Shown here in pieces: positions 1-6,235 of a DNA stretch of 8,939 nucleotides. The translations under genes were made by a program, and so were the position numbers. This DNA is from T1Sed10-7 sp046483565 (GTDB lineage Bacteria; Actinomycetota; Nitriliruptoria; Nitriliruptorales; Nitriliruptoraceae), in contig JAWOCZ010000236.1 of the NCBI GenBank assembly GCA_046483565.1, positions 1-8,939 on the forward strand, in the 5' to 3' direction. Each line of letters opens with the position of its first letter. Within the stretch, counting starts at the first letter, position 1. The notes beneath the pieces are model-generated. The model was not told the DNA's origin, searched no databases, and saw only the letters and a list, made by a program, of their open reading frames with translations.

Positions 1-1
1 C

Positions 2-1519
2 TCGATGGCCGGGCTGATCGCGTTCCTCGGCTACGACGGTGCGATCTACCTGATGGGCTGGACCGGCGGGTACGTGCTGCTGGCCCTGCTGCTCGCCCCC
101 TACCTGCGCAAGTGGGGCAAGTTCACCGTCCCCGAGTTCGTCGGTGATCGCTACTCCGAACTGGTGCGCACGATCGCCGCCGGCGCGGCGATCCTGATCT
201 CGTTCACCTACGTCGTCGGCCAGATGCGTGGCGGCGGGATCGTGTTCAGCCGGTTCCTGAACCTGCCCGTCGCCGGCGGCGTCGCCGTGGCCGCGGCCAT
301 CATCTTCACCTACGCCGTGCTCGGTGGCATGAAGGGCATCACCTGGACCCAGGTCGCGCAGTACACCGTGCTGATCACCGCCTACCTGATCCCGGCGGCG
401 GCGATCTCGCAGACCTTCACCGACTTCCCGATCCCCCAGATCACCTTCGGTCAGGTGCTGGACGAACTCAACGCCCTGTCCATCGAGTTCGGGCTCAACT
501 CCTACACCCAACCGTTCACGGAACGTCCGCAGCTCGACATCTTCCTCGTGACGATGGCGCTGATGATCGGCACGGCCGGGCTGCCCCACGTCATCATCCG
601 CTTCTACACCACGAAGTCGGTGCGTGGGGCGCGGTACTCGGCGTTCTGGGCCCTGTTGTTCATCGCGCTGCTCTACTCCACCGCGCCGGCGGTCGGCGCC
701 TTCGCCAAGTTCAACATCCTCGAGGGACTCGGTGGCACCGCGGTCGACGAGCTCCCCGGGTGGGTGGAGAACTGGGAGGCGACCGGCCTGGTCATCATCG
801 ACCCGGATGCGGAGACGATCGGGTCGATCAGCAACAACCCGGCCGAGGGCGCCGACATCACCGTCGACAACGACATCCTGGTGCTCGCCAACCCGGAGAT
901 CGCGGGGCTGCCGGCGCCGGTGGTCGGGCTCGTCGCGGCCGGAGGCATGGCGGCCGCCATGTCGACCGCGGCCGGCCTGTTGCTCGTGATCAGCTCGTCG
1001 GCGTCCCACGACTTCTACTTCCGTCGCATCAAGAAGGGCCACGCGACCGAGCGGGAGAAGCTGCTCGTCGGGCGGCTCGCCATGGCCGGTGCGGTCGTGA
1101 TCGCGGTGATCGGTGGCATCAACCCGCCGGCGTTCGTGGCCCAGGTGGTCGCGTTCGCCTTCGGCCTGGCAGCGTCGAGTTTCTTCCCGATCATCGTGCT
1201 CGGCATCTTCTGGAAACGCTGCAACGCCAAGGGTGCCGCCGCCGGGATGATCTCCGGCCTGGCGTTCACCGCCACGTACATGATCTGGTCGCTGTACATC
1301 TCGCCGGGCTCGACCGTGTTCGGCATCAGCCCCGAGGGCATCGGCACCGTCGGTGCGCTGGTGAACTTCGCGGTCGCGATCAGCGTCTCCAAGGCGACCC
1401 CGGCGCCACCGGCGCAGCTGATGGAGTTCATCGAGGAGATGCGCTACCCAGCGGCGAGCAGGCGGAGCACGAGGCCGTCCGACGACAAGGCTCCCGAGAC
1501 CGAGCTCGGGGGCGCGTAG
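2..1519 (+). CDS. Sodium:solute symporter (SSS family, VC_2705-like large subunit), 5'-truncated by window edge
   Basis: Integral membrane Na+-coupled solute importer of the SSS family. The frame is open at the left edge, so the true start and probably the first helix (roughly 50-60 residues) lie upstream. The first in-window ATG (position 5) is internal. Numbering from that Met, the 504 visible residues hold about eleven hydrophobic segments. SSS hallmarks are GMKGITWTQVAQY (108-120), GTAGLPH (189-195) followed by a Phe-Tyr-Thr-Thr motif, and the AAMSTAAGLLL stretch near 317-327, which matches the TM8 region of the family that carries Na+-site Ser/Thr. A long acidic extracytoplasmic-type loop (about 236-305) and a hydrophilic tail containing EEMRYP (477-482) resemble the VC_2705 subfamily rather than PutP or ActP. 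Members of that subfamily usually lie beside a small DUF4212 membrane subunit, which I would expect just upstream of the window. It converges on the exonuclease gene across a shared terminator. Substrate is unknown; a carboxylate is plausible. Confidence 0.93.
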   Translation, partial: SMAGLIAFLGYDGAIYLMGWTGGYVLLALLLAPYLRKWGKFTVPEFVGDRYSELVRTIAAGAAILISFTYVVGQMRGGGIVFSRFLNLPVAGGVAVAAAIIFTYAVLGGMKGITWTQVAQYTVLITAYLIPAAAISQTFTDFPIPQITFGQVLDELNALSIEFGLNSYTQPFTERPQLDIFLVTMALMIGTAGLPHVIIRFYTTKSVRGARYSAFWALLFIALLYSTAPAVGAFAKFNILEGLGGTAVDELPGWVENWEATGLVIIDPDAETIGSISNNPAEGADITVDNDILVLANPEIAGLPAPVVGLVAAGGMAAAMSTAAGLLLVISSSASHDFYFRRIKKGHATEREKLLVGRLAMAGAVVIAVIGGINPPAFVAQVVAFAFGLAASSFFPIIVLGIFWKRCNAKGAAAGMISGLAFTATYMIWSLYISPGSTVFGISPEGIGTVGALVNFAVAISVSKATPAPPAQLMEFIEEMRYPAASRRSTRPSDDKAPETELGGA

Positions 1520-1538
1520 GGCGGCCAACGGCCGAAAT

Positions 1539-1566
1539 CGGGGCACGGGACGCGTCCCGTGCCCCG
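1539..1566. terminator. Palindromic bidirectional terminator between convergent genes
   Basis: Positions 1540-1565 form a perfect 26-bp palindrome (arms GGGGCACGGGACG and its complement). One more C-G pair outside gives 28 bp. As RNA it would fold into a very stable GC hairpin, about 12 pairs closed by a 4-nt loop. It lies 20 nt after the stop of the plus-strand symporter and about 6 nt after the stop of the minus-strand exonuclease, the expected place for a shared terminator. A true U-tract is missing on the plus side. On the minus side a short TTT follows the stem. High-GC bacteria often use such hairpins without U-tracts, but an operator or replication-related palindrome cannot be excluded. 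Confidence 0.75.
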
Positions 1567-1571
1567 GCGTC

Positions 1572-2168
1572 TCATCCGCCGAGGTGGACCGTGAGCGCGA
1601 GGTAGAGCTCGGCGGTGGCGATCGCGTCGGCGGCAGCGTCGTGGGCCTGGTGGGGCGGCAGCCCGAGCGCCTCCCTGGCCCCGGCGAGATCGCGGGGCAG
1701 CCGTCGACCCGACCCGGTGGCCCGTTGTCGCCGGCGGACCCGTCCGATCATCTCGATGGTGTCGATGACCCGGGGTGACGGCCACTTCAGGCCGGTCGCC
1801 GCGCAGGCCCGCTCGAGCACCCGGACATCCAGCGCCGCGTGGTGCACCAGCAGGGCATCCGCGTCGCCGATGGCGGCGAGCACCTCCGGGAGTACCTCGG
1901 CGAGCGCCGGCGCCGAGATGACGTCCGAGGGTCGCAGGTGGTGCGCGACGATGCCCTCGACCGCCGAGCGGTTCGCCGGACGCACCAGGGTCGAGGTCGT
2001 GGCCCCGATCCGCACGGCGCCGTCCACGACGGGCACGGTCCCGATCGCGAGGATCTCGGCCCGCTCCGGGTCGAAACCCGTCGTCTCGAGGTCGAGCGCC
2101 AACAGCCGGCCCGGTGCTCGCCGCCGTCCCCGCAGCAGCCGGTCGAGGACCACCCCGCCTCGGTTCAC
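1572..2168 (-). CDS. DnaQ-like DEDDh 3'-5' exonuclease
   Basis: Predicted 198-residue single-domain exonuclease of the RNase T/DNA polymerase III epsilon superfamily, removing nucleotides from 3' ends with two metal ions. All catalytic residues are visible. Exo I is LALDLETTGFDP with Asp26 and Glu28. Exo II is VHHAALD with Asp114. Exo III is AHDAAADA with His176 and Asp181 (H-x4-D spacing, the DEDDh class). There is no polymerase, PHP or helicase domain, so this is not a PolC or replicative epsilon subunit. The start is GTG at 2168-2166, overlapping the TGA of the upstream DUF294 gene as GTGA, so translation is probably coupled. The same frame stays open further upstream, but those codons lie inside the DUF294 gene and give a low-complexity Arg/Pro sequence, so I rejected an earlier start. 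Exonucleases of this type recur downstream of DUF294 proteins beside VC_2705-type symporters. The substrate (DNA, RNA or small nucleotide) is not shown by the sequence. Confidence 0.92.
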   Translation of the reverse strand: MNRGGVVLDRLLRGRRRAPGRLLALDLETTGFDPERAEILAIGTVPVVDGAVRIGATTSTLVRPANRSAVEGIVAHHLRPSDVISAPALAEVLPEVLAAIGDADALLVHHAALDVRVLERACAATGLKWPSPRVIDTIEMIGRVRRRQRATGSGRRLPRDLAGAREALGLPPHQAHDAAADAIATAELYLALTVHLGG

Positions 2169-3994
2169 CGCGACACCTCCGCGCCACCGAGACGGTGGAT
2201 CACCGACTGCTGGACGCGCGCCACGGCGACGAACGCCTCCTTGAGGTGCCGCCGGCGGGTCGGCGTGAGCTCGTCGAGTTGCACCAGGTTGGACAGCTCG
2301 CGATGGTCGCGCCAGGCCTCCAGGTGGTGTTCGAGCCGCAGGCCCTGGAAGAACCGGAACGCCTCGGTCAGCTCCTCCGCGGCGTCGAGGCCGAGGGCGC
2401 CGCGGTCGACGGCGACGGCCAGGCGGTCGGTCGTGGCGCGGGTCGGTGAGCCGGCCTCGACGGCGAGGACCCGCGCGAGCGCCACGATCGGGTTGATGCC
2501 GCCGGCCTTGACGTCGACCTCGCCGTCGGTGGTGCTGCGGATCCGGTGCAGCAGTCCGAGCGGGGGCCGTGAGGTCCCCGCGCCCGAGGCGAGGCGGGCG
2601 AGGAACACCCCGTCGTCGCGGTGGGCCCGCACGGTCTCCTCGAGGGCGCTGACGTCCAACGTCCCGGCGACGACCCGGTGGTCGAAGAAGATGCTGGTCT
2701 CGTACAGGGCGCGGACGTCGGGCTCGGCGAACCAACGCTCGAAGCGAGCCTGCCAGGTCGCGACGGACCCGGACCAGTTGGTCGCCATGACCCCGCCGGG
2801 ACAGTACGGGAGCCCGGCCACCGCGAGCTGCTCGGTGATGTCGACGGCGAAGGCGTCGAACCAGGCGGCACCGTCCGCGTCGACCTCACCGTGGACCAGC
2901 GCGTGGTCCTGGTCGGTCAGCAGCGTCTGCTCGCGACGGGCGTCCGAACCGAGGGTCAGCCAGGCGAAGTCGCTCGGCGCTGGACCGAGCCGCTCGATCG
3001 CCAGCGTGACCGCCCGCCGCAGGAGCACGTCGGTCAGCATGGACACGGTTCGGGTGATCTCGAGGGGGGAAAGACCGGCGGAGTGCAGCCCGGCGACGGT
3101 GGCGTGCAGCCGCTCGCGGACCCGCTCGAACGCCGCGCGTTCCGCCGTCGCGAACTCGCGCTGGACGTGGAAGGGACTGGAGGCGTCGGAGCGCAGCAGG
3201 TCACCGGTACTGATCACTGCGATCAGCTCGCCGTCGCGTTCCACGCCGAGGTGGTGCATCGAGCGTTCGAGCATGGTGGCGCGGGCCTCGGTGATCGAGG
3301 TGCTCGCATCCACGGCGTGGACCGGGCGCGAGGCCACATGCATCCCGGGGGTGGTGGGACCGTGGTCCTCCGCGAGGACCCGGTCGCGGAGGTCGCCGGT
3401 GGTGACGATCGCGGGTGGCTCGGCGCGTAGCACGACCGAGCTCACCCGCTCCACCCGCATCGCACGAGCGATCTGCGCGACGGTCGCGTCGGGCGGCAAC
3501 GTCACCAGCTCGCGCGAGATCAGGTCCGTGACCGGGGCCATCGGCATCACCGCCGACTGGCCGGTGTCGGGTCGCGACGTGGCCCGCAGACGGCTCACCA
3601 GCCCGCGCGTGACCTCCTGCGCGAAAGCCGGTGTCCGCGCGAGGTCGCGGACGACGGGGCCCGGCAGCCGGTAGATCAGCAGGTCGTCGAGCGCATCGAC
3701 GTCGAACTCGGGGCCTTGGCCGTCCTGAACCGCGGACAGGCCGAACCACTCACCCGCCTCGACGGTCAGGATCGGCACGCCGTCACGAGCGAGCAACGCC
3801 GTGCCCTTGCGCACGACGTTGAGGTACCCGCTCGGCTCACCGCCTCGGTGCAGGATGCGGGTCCCTCGAGCGACGTAGGTCACCTCGAGGGCCGAGAGCG
3901 CCCTGCCGAAGGTCGCCACGTCCAGCTGGTCGAACGGTGGCAGCGAGCGCAGGAAGTCCTCGGGCCCGAGGGCCTCCTGCTCCCGGCTGCTCAC
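2165..3994 (-). CDS. cNMP-binding / CBS-pair / DUF294 nucleotidyltransferase-like signalling protein
   Basis: Predicted soluble 609-residue regulatory protein. Domains in order: a cyclic-nucleotide-binding-like beta roll (about 17-112, GEWFGLSA at 81-88); two CBS motifs (about 154-208 and 216-270) of the kind that bind adenine nucleotides; a helical linker; a DUF294 nucleotidyltransferase domain (about 295-440); and a C-terminal DUF294_C helical domain (about 465-605). The catalytic-type motif GSDARREQ (349-356) followed by TDQDHAL (360-366) is intact, with Asp361 and Asp363 as candidate metal ligands, as in GlnD-like uridylyltransferases. The phosphate-binding cassette of the cNMP fold lacks the usual Arg, so canonical cAMP binding is doubtful. 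The start is GTG at 3994-3992, with a GAGGGAGG Shine-Dalgarno 5 nt upstream. It overlaps the downstream exonuclease by 4 nt and is divergent from the ActP-like operon. Family members flank VC_2705-type symporters and are presumed to regulate uptake or metabolism; the reaction is unknown. Confidence 0.93.
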   Translation of the reverse strand: MSSREQEALGPEDFLRSLPPFDQLDVATFGRALSALEVTYVARGTRILHRGGEPSGYLNVVRKGTALLARDGVPILTVEAGEWFGLSAVQDGQGPEFDVDALDDLLIYRLPGPVVRDLARTPAFAQEVTRGLVSRLRATSRPDTGQSAVMPMAPVTDLISRELVTLPPDATVAQIARAMRVERVSSVVLRAEPPAIVTTGDLRDRVLAEDHGPTTPGMHVASRPVHAVDASTSITEARATMLERSMHHLGVERDGELIAVISTGDLLRSDASSPFHVQREFATAERAAFERVRERLHATVAGLHSAGLSPLEITRTVSMLTDVLLRRAVTLAIERLGPAPSDFAWLTLGSDARREQTLLTDQDHALVHGEVDADGAAWFDAFAVDITEQLAVAGLPYCPGGVMATNWSGSVATWQARFERWFAEPDVRALYETSIFFDHRVVAGTLDVSALEETVRAHRDDGVFLARLASGAGTSRPPLGLLHRIRSTTDGEVDVKAGGINPIVALARVLAVEAGSPTRATTDRLAVAVDRGALGLDAAEELTEAFRFFQGLRLEHHLEAWRDHRELSNLVQLDELTPTRRRHLKEAFVAVARVQQSVIHRLGGAEVSR

Positions 3995-4188
3995 GGACGC
4001 CTCCCTCGCCGTCCCGCCGCCTCACCCGGCGAGACGACCGCGACATCGCACCCGAGGGAGGCAGGGGTGTCGAGCGTAGAGGCCGTAGGATGCGTCGGGG
4101 CGGGTTTCGGTGAGGAACCGCCGCCTCCGGCACCGCCAGCGCCTAGTGTGCCGGCGACCACGATGATCCGTCGGGAGCGGAGGTGTGG
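3995..4188. promoter_or_regulatory. Divergent intergenic control region
   Basis: This 194-bp gap separates the start codons of the minus-strand DUF294/exonuclease operon and the plus-strand transporter/two-component operon, so promoters for both should lie here. No consensus sigma-70 promoter stands out. Weak candidates are TAGGAT (4086-4091) or TAGTGT (4144-4149) as -10 boxes on the plus strand. On the minus strand a TCGACA/TGCGAT pair with a 17-bp spacer lies at 4073-4045. A short hairpin-capable repeat, GGTTTC/GGAACC (4103-4108 and 4114-4119, one T-G mismatch), and two ACCGCC copies (4117-4122, 4132-4137) are also present. Ribosome-binding sequences are GAGGGAGG for the minus operon and GGGAG/GGAGG (4173-4183) for the plus operon. 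Promoter positions are guesses. Confidence 0.5.
4127..4154. repeat. Interrupted inverted repeat (candidate operator) upstream of the transporter operon
   Basis: CCGGCAC (4127-4133) and its exact complement GTGCCGG (4148-4154) flank a 14-bp spacer. The arm centres are 21 bp apart, about two helical turns, which suits a dimeric regulator on one DNA face. It lies about 18 bp before the first Shine-Dalgarno-like sequence of the transporter operon and contains the weak -10 candidate TAGTGT. It could also act as a 5'-UTR hairpin. In DNA this GC-rich, a 7-bp repeat can arise by chance, so function is unproven. LytTR regulators usually bind direct repeats, so this may not be the site for the regulator encoded downstream. 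Confidence 0.35.
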
Positions 4189-4539
4189 GTGGGTGTGCCA
4201 CGTCCGGAGTTCGAGTCCGGGAACCACGACCGGCTGGAGGAGTTCGACACCCCGGCCGAGGTGGCGGCGGTGGTACGGACCCAGCGCCGCATCGCGCTCG
4301 GCTACGGCTCGCTGTTCGCCCTCGGGATCTTCGCGGCGCCGGTGCTGTCGTTGGTGCTGCCGTGGTGGTCGGGAGCGCGCCTGACCGGCGGCATGTCGCC
4401 CGGGTTCGTGGCCGCCGCCGGTGGGCTCTACGCGTTCTTCCTCGCGTTCGGCGTGGCGGCGGCCTCGCTCGCACGCGACGTCGAGGTCCGGATGCTCGGC
4501 ACCTCGGACACCTCGGACGAGGAGGACCCGCTGCCATGA
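4189..4539 (+). CDS. Small two-helix membrane protein, putative accessory partner of the SSS symporter (DUF485/DUF4212-like architecture)
   Basis: Predicted 116-residue inner-membrane protein. It has a hydrophilic N-terminus (1-34), a first transmembrane helix (about 36-58), a short loop ending in GGMSPGF, a second helix (about 70-93) and an acidic Thr/Ser/Asp/Glu-rich tail. Two-helix proteins of this size and layout, DUF485 before ActP-type symporters and DUF4212 before VC_2705-type ones, typically precede SSS genes. I cannot assign it firmly to either family by eye. Three in-frame GTG codons compete at 4183, 4189 and 4195. GGAGG (4179-4183) lies 5 nt before 4189 and overlaps the 4183 GTG, so 4189 is preferred; 4183 with GGGAG (4173-4177) is also possible and adds two residues. 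It is the first gene of the plus-strand operon. Its stop overlaps the ATG of a 12-codon frame that leads to the symporter. Confidence 0.82.
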   Translation: MGVPRPEFESGNHDRLEEFDTPAEVAAVVRTQRRIALGYGSLFALGIFAAPVLSLVLPWWSGARLTGGMSPGFVAAAGGLYAFFLAFGVAAASLARDVEVRMLGTSDTSDEEDPLP

Positions 4540-4574
4540 CACCTCGCCGGCGTGTGGGCCAGAGGGACGCGTGA
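4536..4574 (+). other. 12-codon Arg-rich mini-ORF bridging two operon genes (possible coupling peptide)
   Basis: The frame starts with ATG at 4536, overlapping the upstream stop as ATGA. It encodes MTPRRRVGQRDA and ends with TGA at 4572-4574, overlapping the GTG start of the symporter as GTGA. A strong GAGGAGGA sequence (4519-4526, inside the upstream gene) sits about 10 nt before the ATG. Four of the twelve residues are Arg, read from four different codons (CGC, CGG, CGT, AGG). The arrangement would let ribosomes pass from the small membrane protein to the symporter through two stop-start overlaps. Nothing proves it is translated; it may be an accidental frame in a 31-nt intercistronic gap. 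Confidence 0.3.
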
Positions 4575-6235
4575 GCGGGCTGGACGCGGCGAGCCTGGTC
4601 GTCCTCGGCGCGATCGCGACGCTGGTGTCGGTGCTGGCGTGGCGGCACACCCGCGCGACCACGGTCGACTTCTTCCTGGCCGGCCGCCGGGTCGGCATGA
4701 TCACGAACGCGGGCGCCATCTGCGGGGACTACCTGTCAGCCGCGTCGTTCCTCGGCGTCGCGGCGGCCGTCTACGCCTCCGGGGTCGACGGCGTGTGGTA
4801 CGCGACCGGGTTCGCGGCCGGGTTCGTGCCAGTGCTGCTGTTCGTCGCGGCACCGCTGCGACGGCTCGGGAGTGTGTCACTGCCGGACTTCCTCGCGGTC
4901 CGCTTCGGCTCGGACCAGGTCCGCTTCGCAGCCGTGGTCGCGGTCGAGCTCGTGATCCTGAGCTACCTCGTGCCCCAGGCGGTGGGCAGCGGCCTCACCT
5001 GGGAGCTGCTCGTGGGCGAGGGCATCGCCGGGCTGTCCCCGTACGCCACCGGGATCGTGGTCTCGACGGTGTCGGTCTCCGGGATCGTGATCATCGGTGG
5101 GATGCGGGGCACGACCTGGAACCAGGCGCTGCAGTTCGGGTTCCTGCTGGCCGTGGTCGTCTGGCTGGCCGCGCTGCTGTGGGCGGGCGGGTTCTCCTAC
5201 CCGCAGGCGGTCGAGCAGGCGAGCGCGGCCCCCCTGCAGGCGGTCGTGGGCGACGAGGTCGTCGAGGTGGTCGATCGGCTCGACGGTGGTGTGGCGACCT
5301 TCGGCGAACCCGGGGCCCGCTACGGCCCCTTCGGCCAGCTCACGCTGCTCGTCACCCTGGTCCTCGGCACCGCAGGACTACCGCACGTGATGAACCGCTA
5401 CTTCACGACCGCCTCCGGCGCTGCCGCCCGCACCACGACCGTGTGGGTGATCGGGCTGGCGGGCTCGTTCTACGCGCTCGCCGTGATGCTCGGCAGCGCG
5501 ACGCGGGTGCTCGTGGCGGAGCGCGCCGACGAGCCGTGGCTCGCCGAGCTGACCGTCGACGGCGTGCTGCGCGTCCCCGAGCACGCTCTGCTGGTGCTCG
5601 GACGTCTGCTCGCGGACACCCCCGGCATGGCCATCGTGGCGGCCGCCGCGTTCGCGGCCATGGTGTCGACGATCGGTGGGCTGCTGCTCGCGGCGTCGGC
5701 CTCGTTCGGGCACGACGTGGTGGCCCGGATCCTGCGACCGCACGGCGGCCCCCGAGAGCCGGTCCGCGCCGGGCAGGCGGCCGTGCTCGTAGTGAGCGTG
5801 GTGGCCGCGGTCGTGGCCCTGGTGGTCGAGCCGTCGCGGCTGCTGGCCACCTTCCCGTCGTTGATCGCCACGATGGTGACCTGGGCGTTCGCGCTCGCCG
5901 GCTCCGCGCTCACCCCCGTGCTCCTGCTCGGGATCTGGTGGCCGCGCGCGACGGCGCGCGGCGCCGTCGCCGGTGTCTGGACTGGTTGCACCGTGGCCGT
6001 CGGTGCCCTCCTCGTGGGGCTCGTGACCGGCGCCGATCCCTCGGAAGGGATCGGGGCTGTCCTGCTCGCACCGGCCCTGATCGCCGCCCCCGTCTCGGCG
6101 GTCACGATCGTGCTGGTCTCGCGGCTGGATCCCGCGCCCGGGGTCAGCGTGGCGGTGTGGACGCGTATGCACGGCACCGCCCACGACCGCCAGAAGGAAC
6201 GGCTGGCCCGGGTGACGCTGCGAGGCGGGCGGTGA
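4571..6235 (+). CDS. Sodium:solute symporter, ActP/MctP-like (cation:carboxylate symporter)
   Basis: Predicted 554-residue inner-membrane SSS transporter with about 13 hydrophobic segments, normal for the family. Hallmarks: VDFFLAGR (32-39) after the first helix; GDYLSAASFLG (52-62), very close to the ActP signature; APLRRLG (94-100) and LPDF (104-107); GGMRGTTWNQALQF (176-189); GTAGLPHVMNRYFTT (266-280); and MVSTIGGLLLAASASFGHD (364-382), which includes the family's Na+-site Ser/Thr pair. This points to Na+-coupled uptake of a monocarboxylate such as acetate, pyruvate or propionate; the exact substrate is inferred from family only. The start is GTG at 4571, preceded by AGAGGG (4561-4566). 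An open frame upstream reaches into the preceding gene but reads as non-membrane Arg/Ser-rich sequence. Its stop overlaps the kinase ATG by 1 nt (TGATG). Co-transcription with a sensor kinase and regulator suggests substrate-induced expression. Confidence 0.95.
   Translation: MSGLDAASLVVLGAIATLVSVLAWRHTRATTVDFFLAGRRVGMITNAGAICGDYLSAASFLGVAAAVYASGVDGVWYATGFAAGFVPVLLFVAAPLRRLGSVSLPDFLAVRFGSDQVRFAAVVAVELVILSYLVPQAVGSGLTWELLVGEGIAGLSPYATGIVVSTVSVSGIVIIGGMRGTTWNQALQFGFLLAVVVWLAALLWAGGFSYPQAVEQASAAPLQAVVGDEVVEVVDRLDGGVATFGEPGARYGPFGQLTLLVTLVLGTAGLPHVMNRYFTTASGAAARTTTVWVIGLAGSFYALAVMLGSATRVLVAERADEPWLAELTVDGVLRVPEHALLVLGRLLADTPGMAIVAAAAFAAMVSTIGGLLLAASASFGHDVVARILRPHGGPREPVRAGQAAVLVVSVVAAVVALVVEPSRLLATFPSLIATMVTWAFALAGSALTPVLLLGIWWPRATARGAVAGVWTGCTVAVGALLVGLVTGADPSEGIGAVLLAPALIAAPVSAVTIVLVSRLDPAPGVSVAVWTRMHGTAHDRQKERLARVTLRGGR

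Noticed and set aside
1572..2168. Exonuclease as a replicative DNA polymerase III epsilon subunit or PolC fragment
   Set aside because: It lacks polymerase-interacting extensions and lies in a symporter/DUF294 context, so a general DnaQ-like exonuclease call is safer.
2169..2735. An upstream extension of the exonuclease frame that would give a 387-residue fusion
   Set aside because: The extra residues overlap the DUF294 coding sequence and read as Arg/Pro-rich noise. The GTG at the GTGA overlap gives a normal-length exonuclease.
1839..3674. A 611-codon plus-strand frame opposite the DUF294/exonuclease operon
   Set aside because: Rich in Arg, Ser, Ala and Thr with no motif, and fully antisense to genes with intact catalytic motifs. 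A GC-bias shadow.
4552..6234. An in-frame extension of the kinase back through the whole symporter gene (989 codons)
   Set aside because: The extension is out of frame with the symporter and is Arg/Gly-rich. The kinase begins naturally with a membrane helix at the ATG that overlaps the symporter stop.
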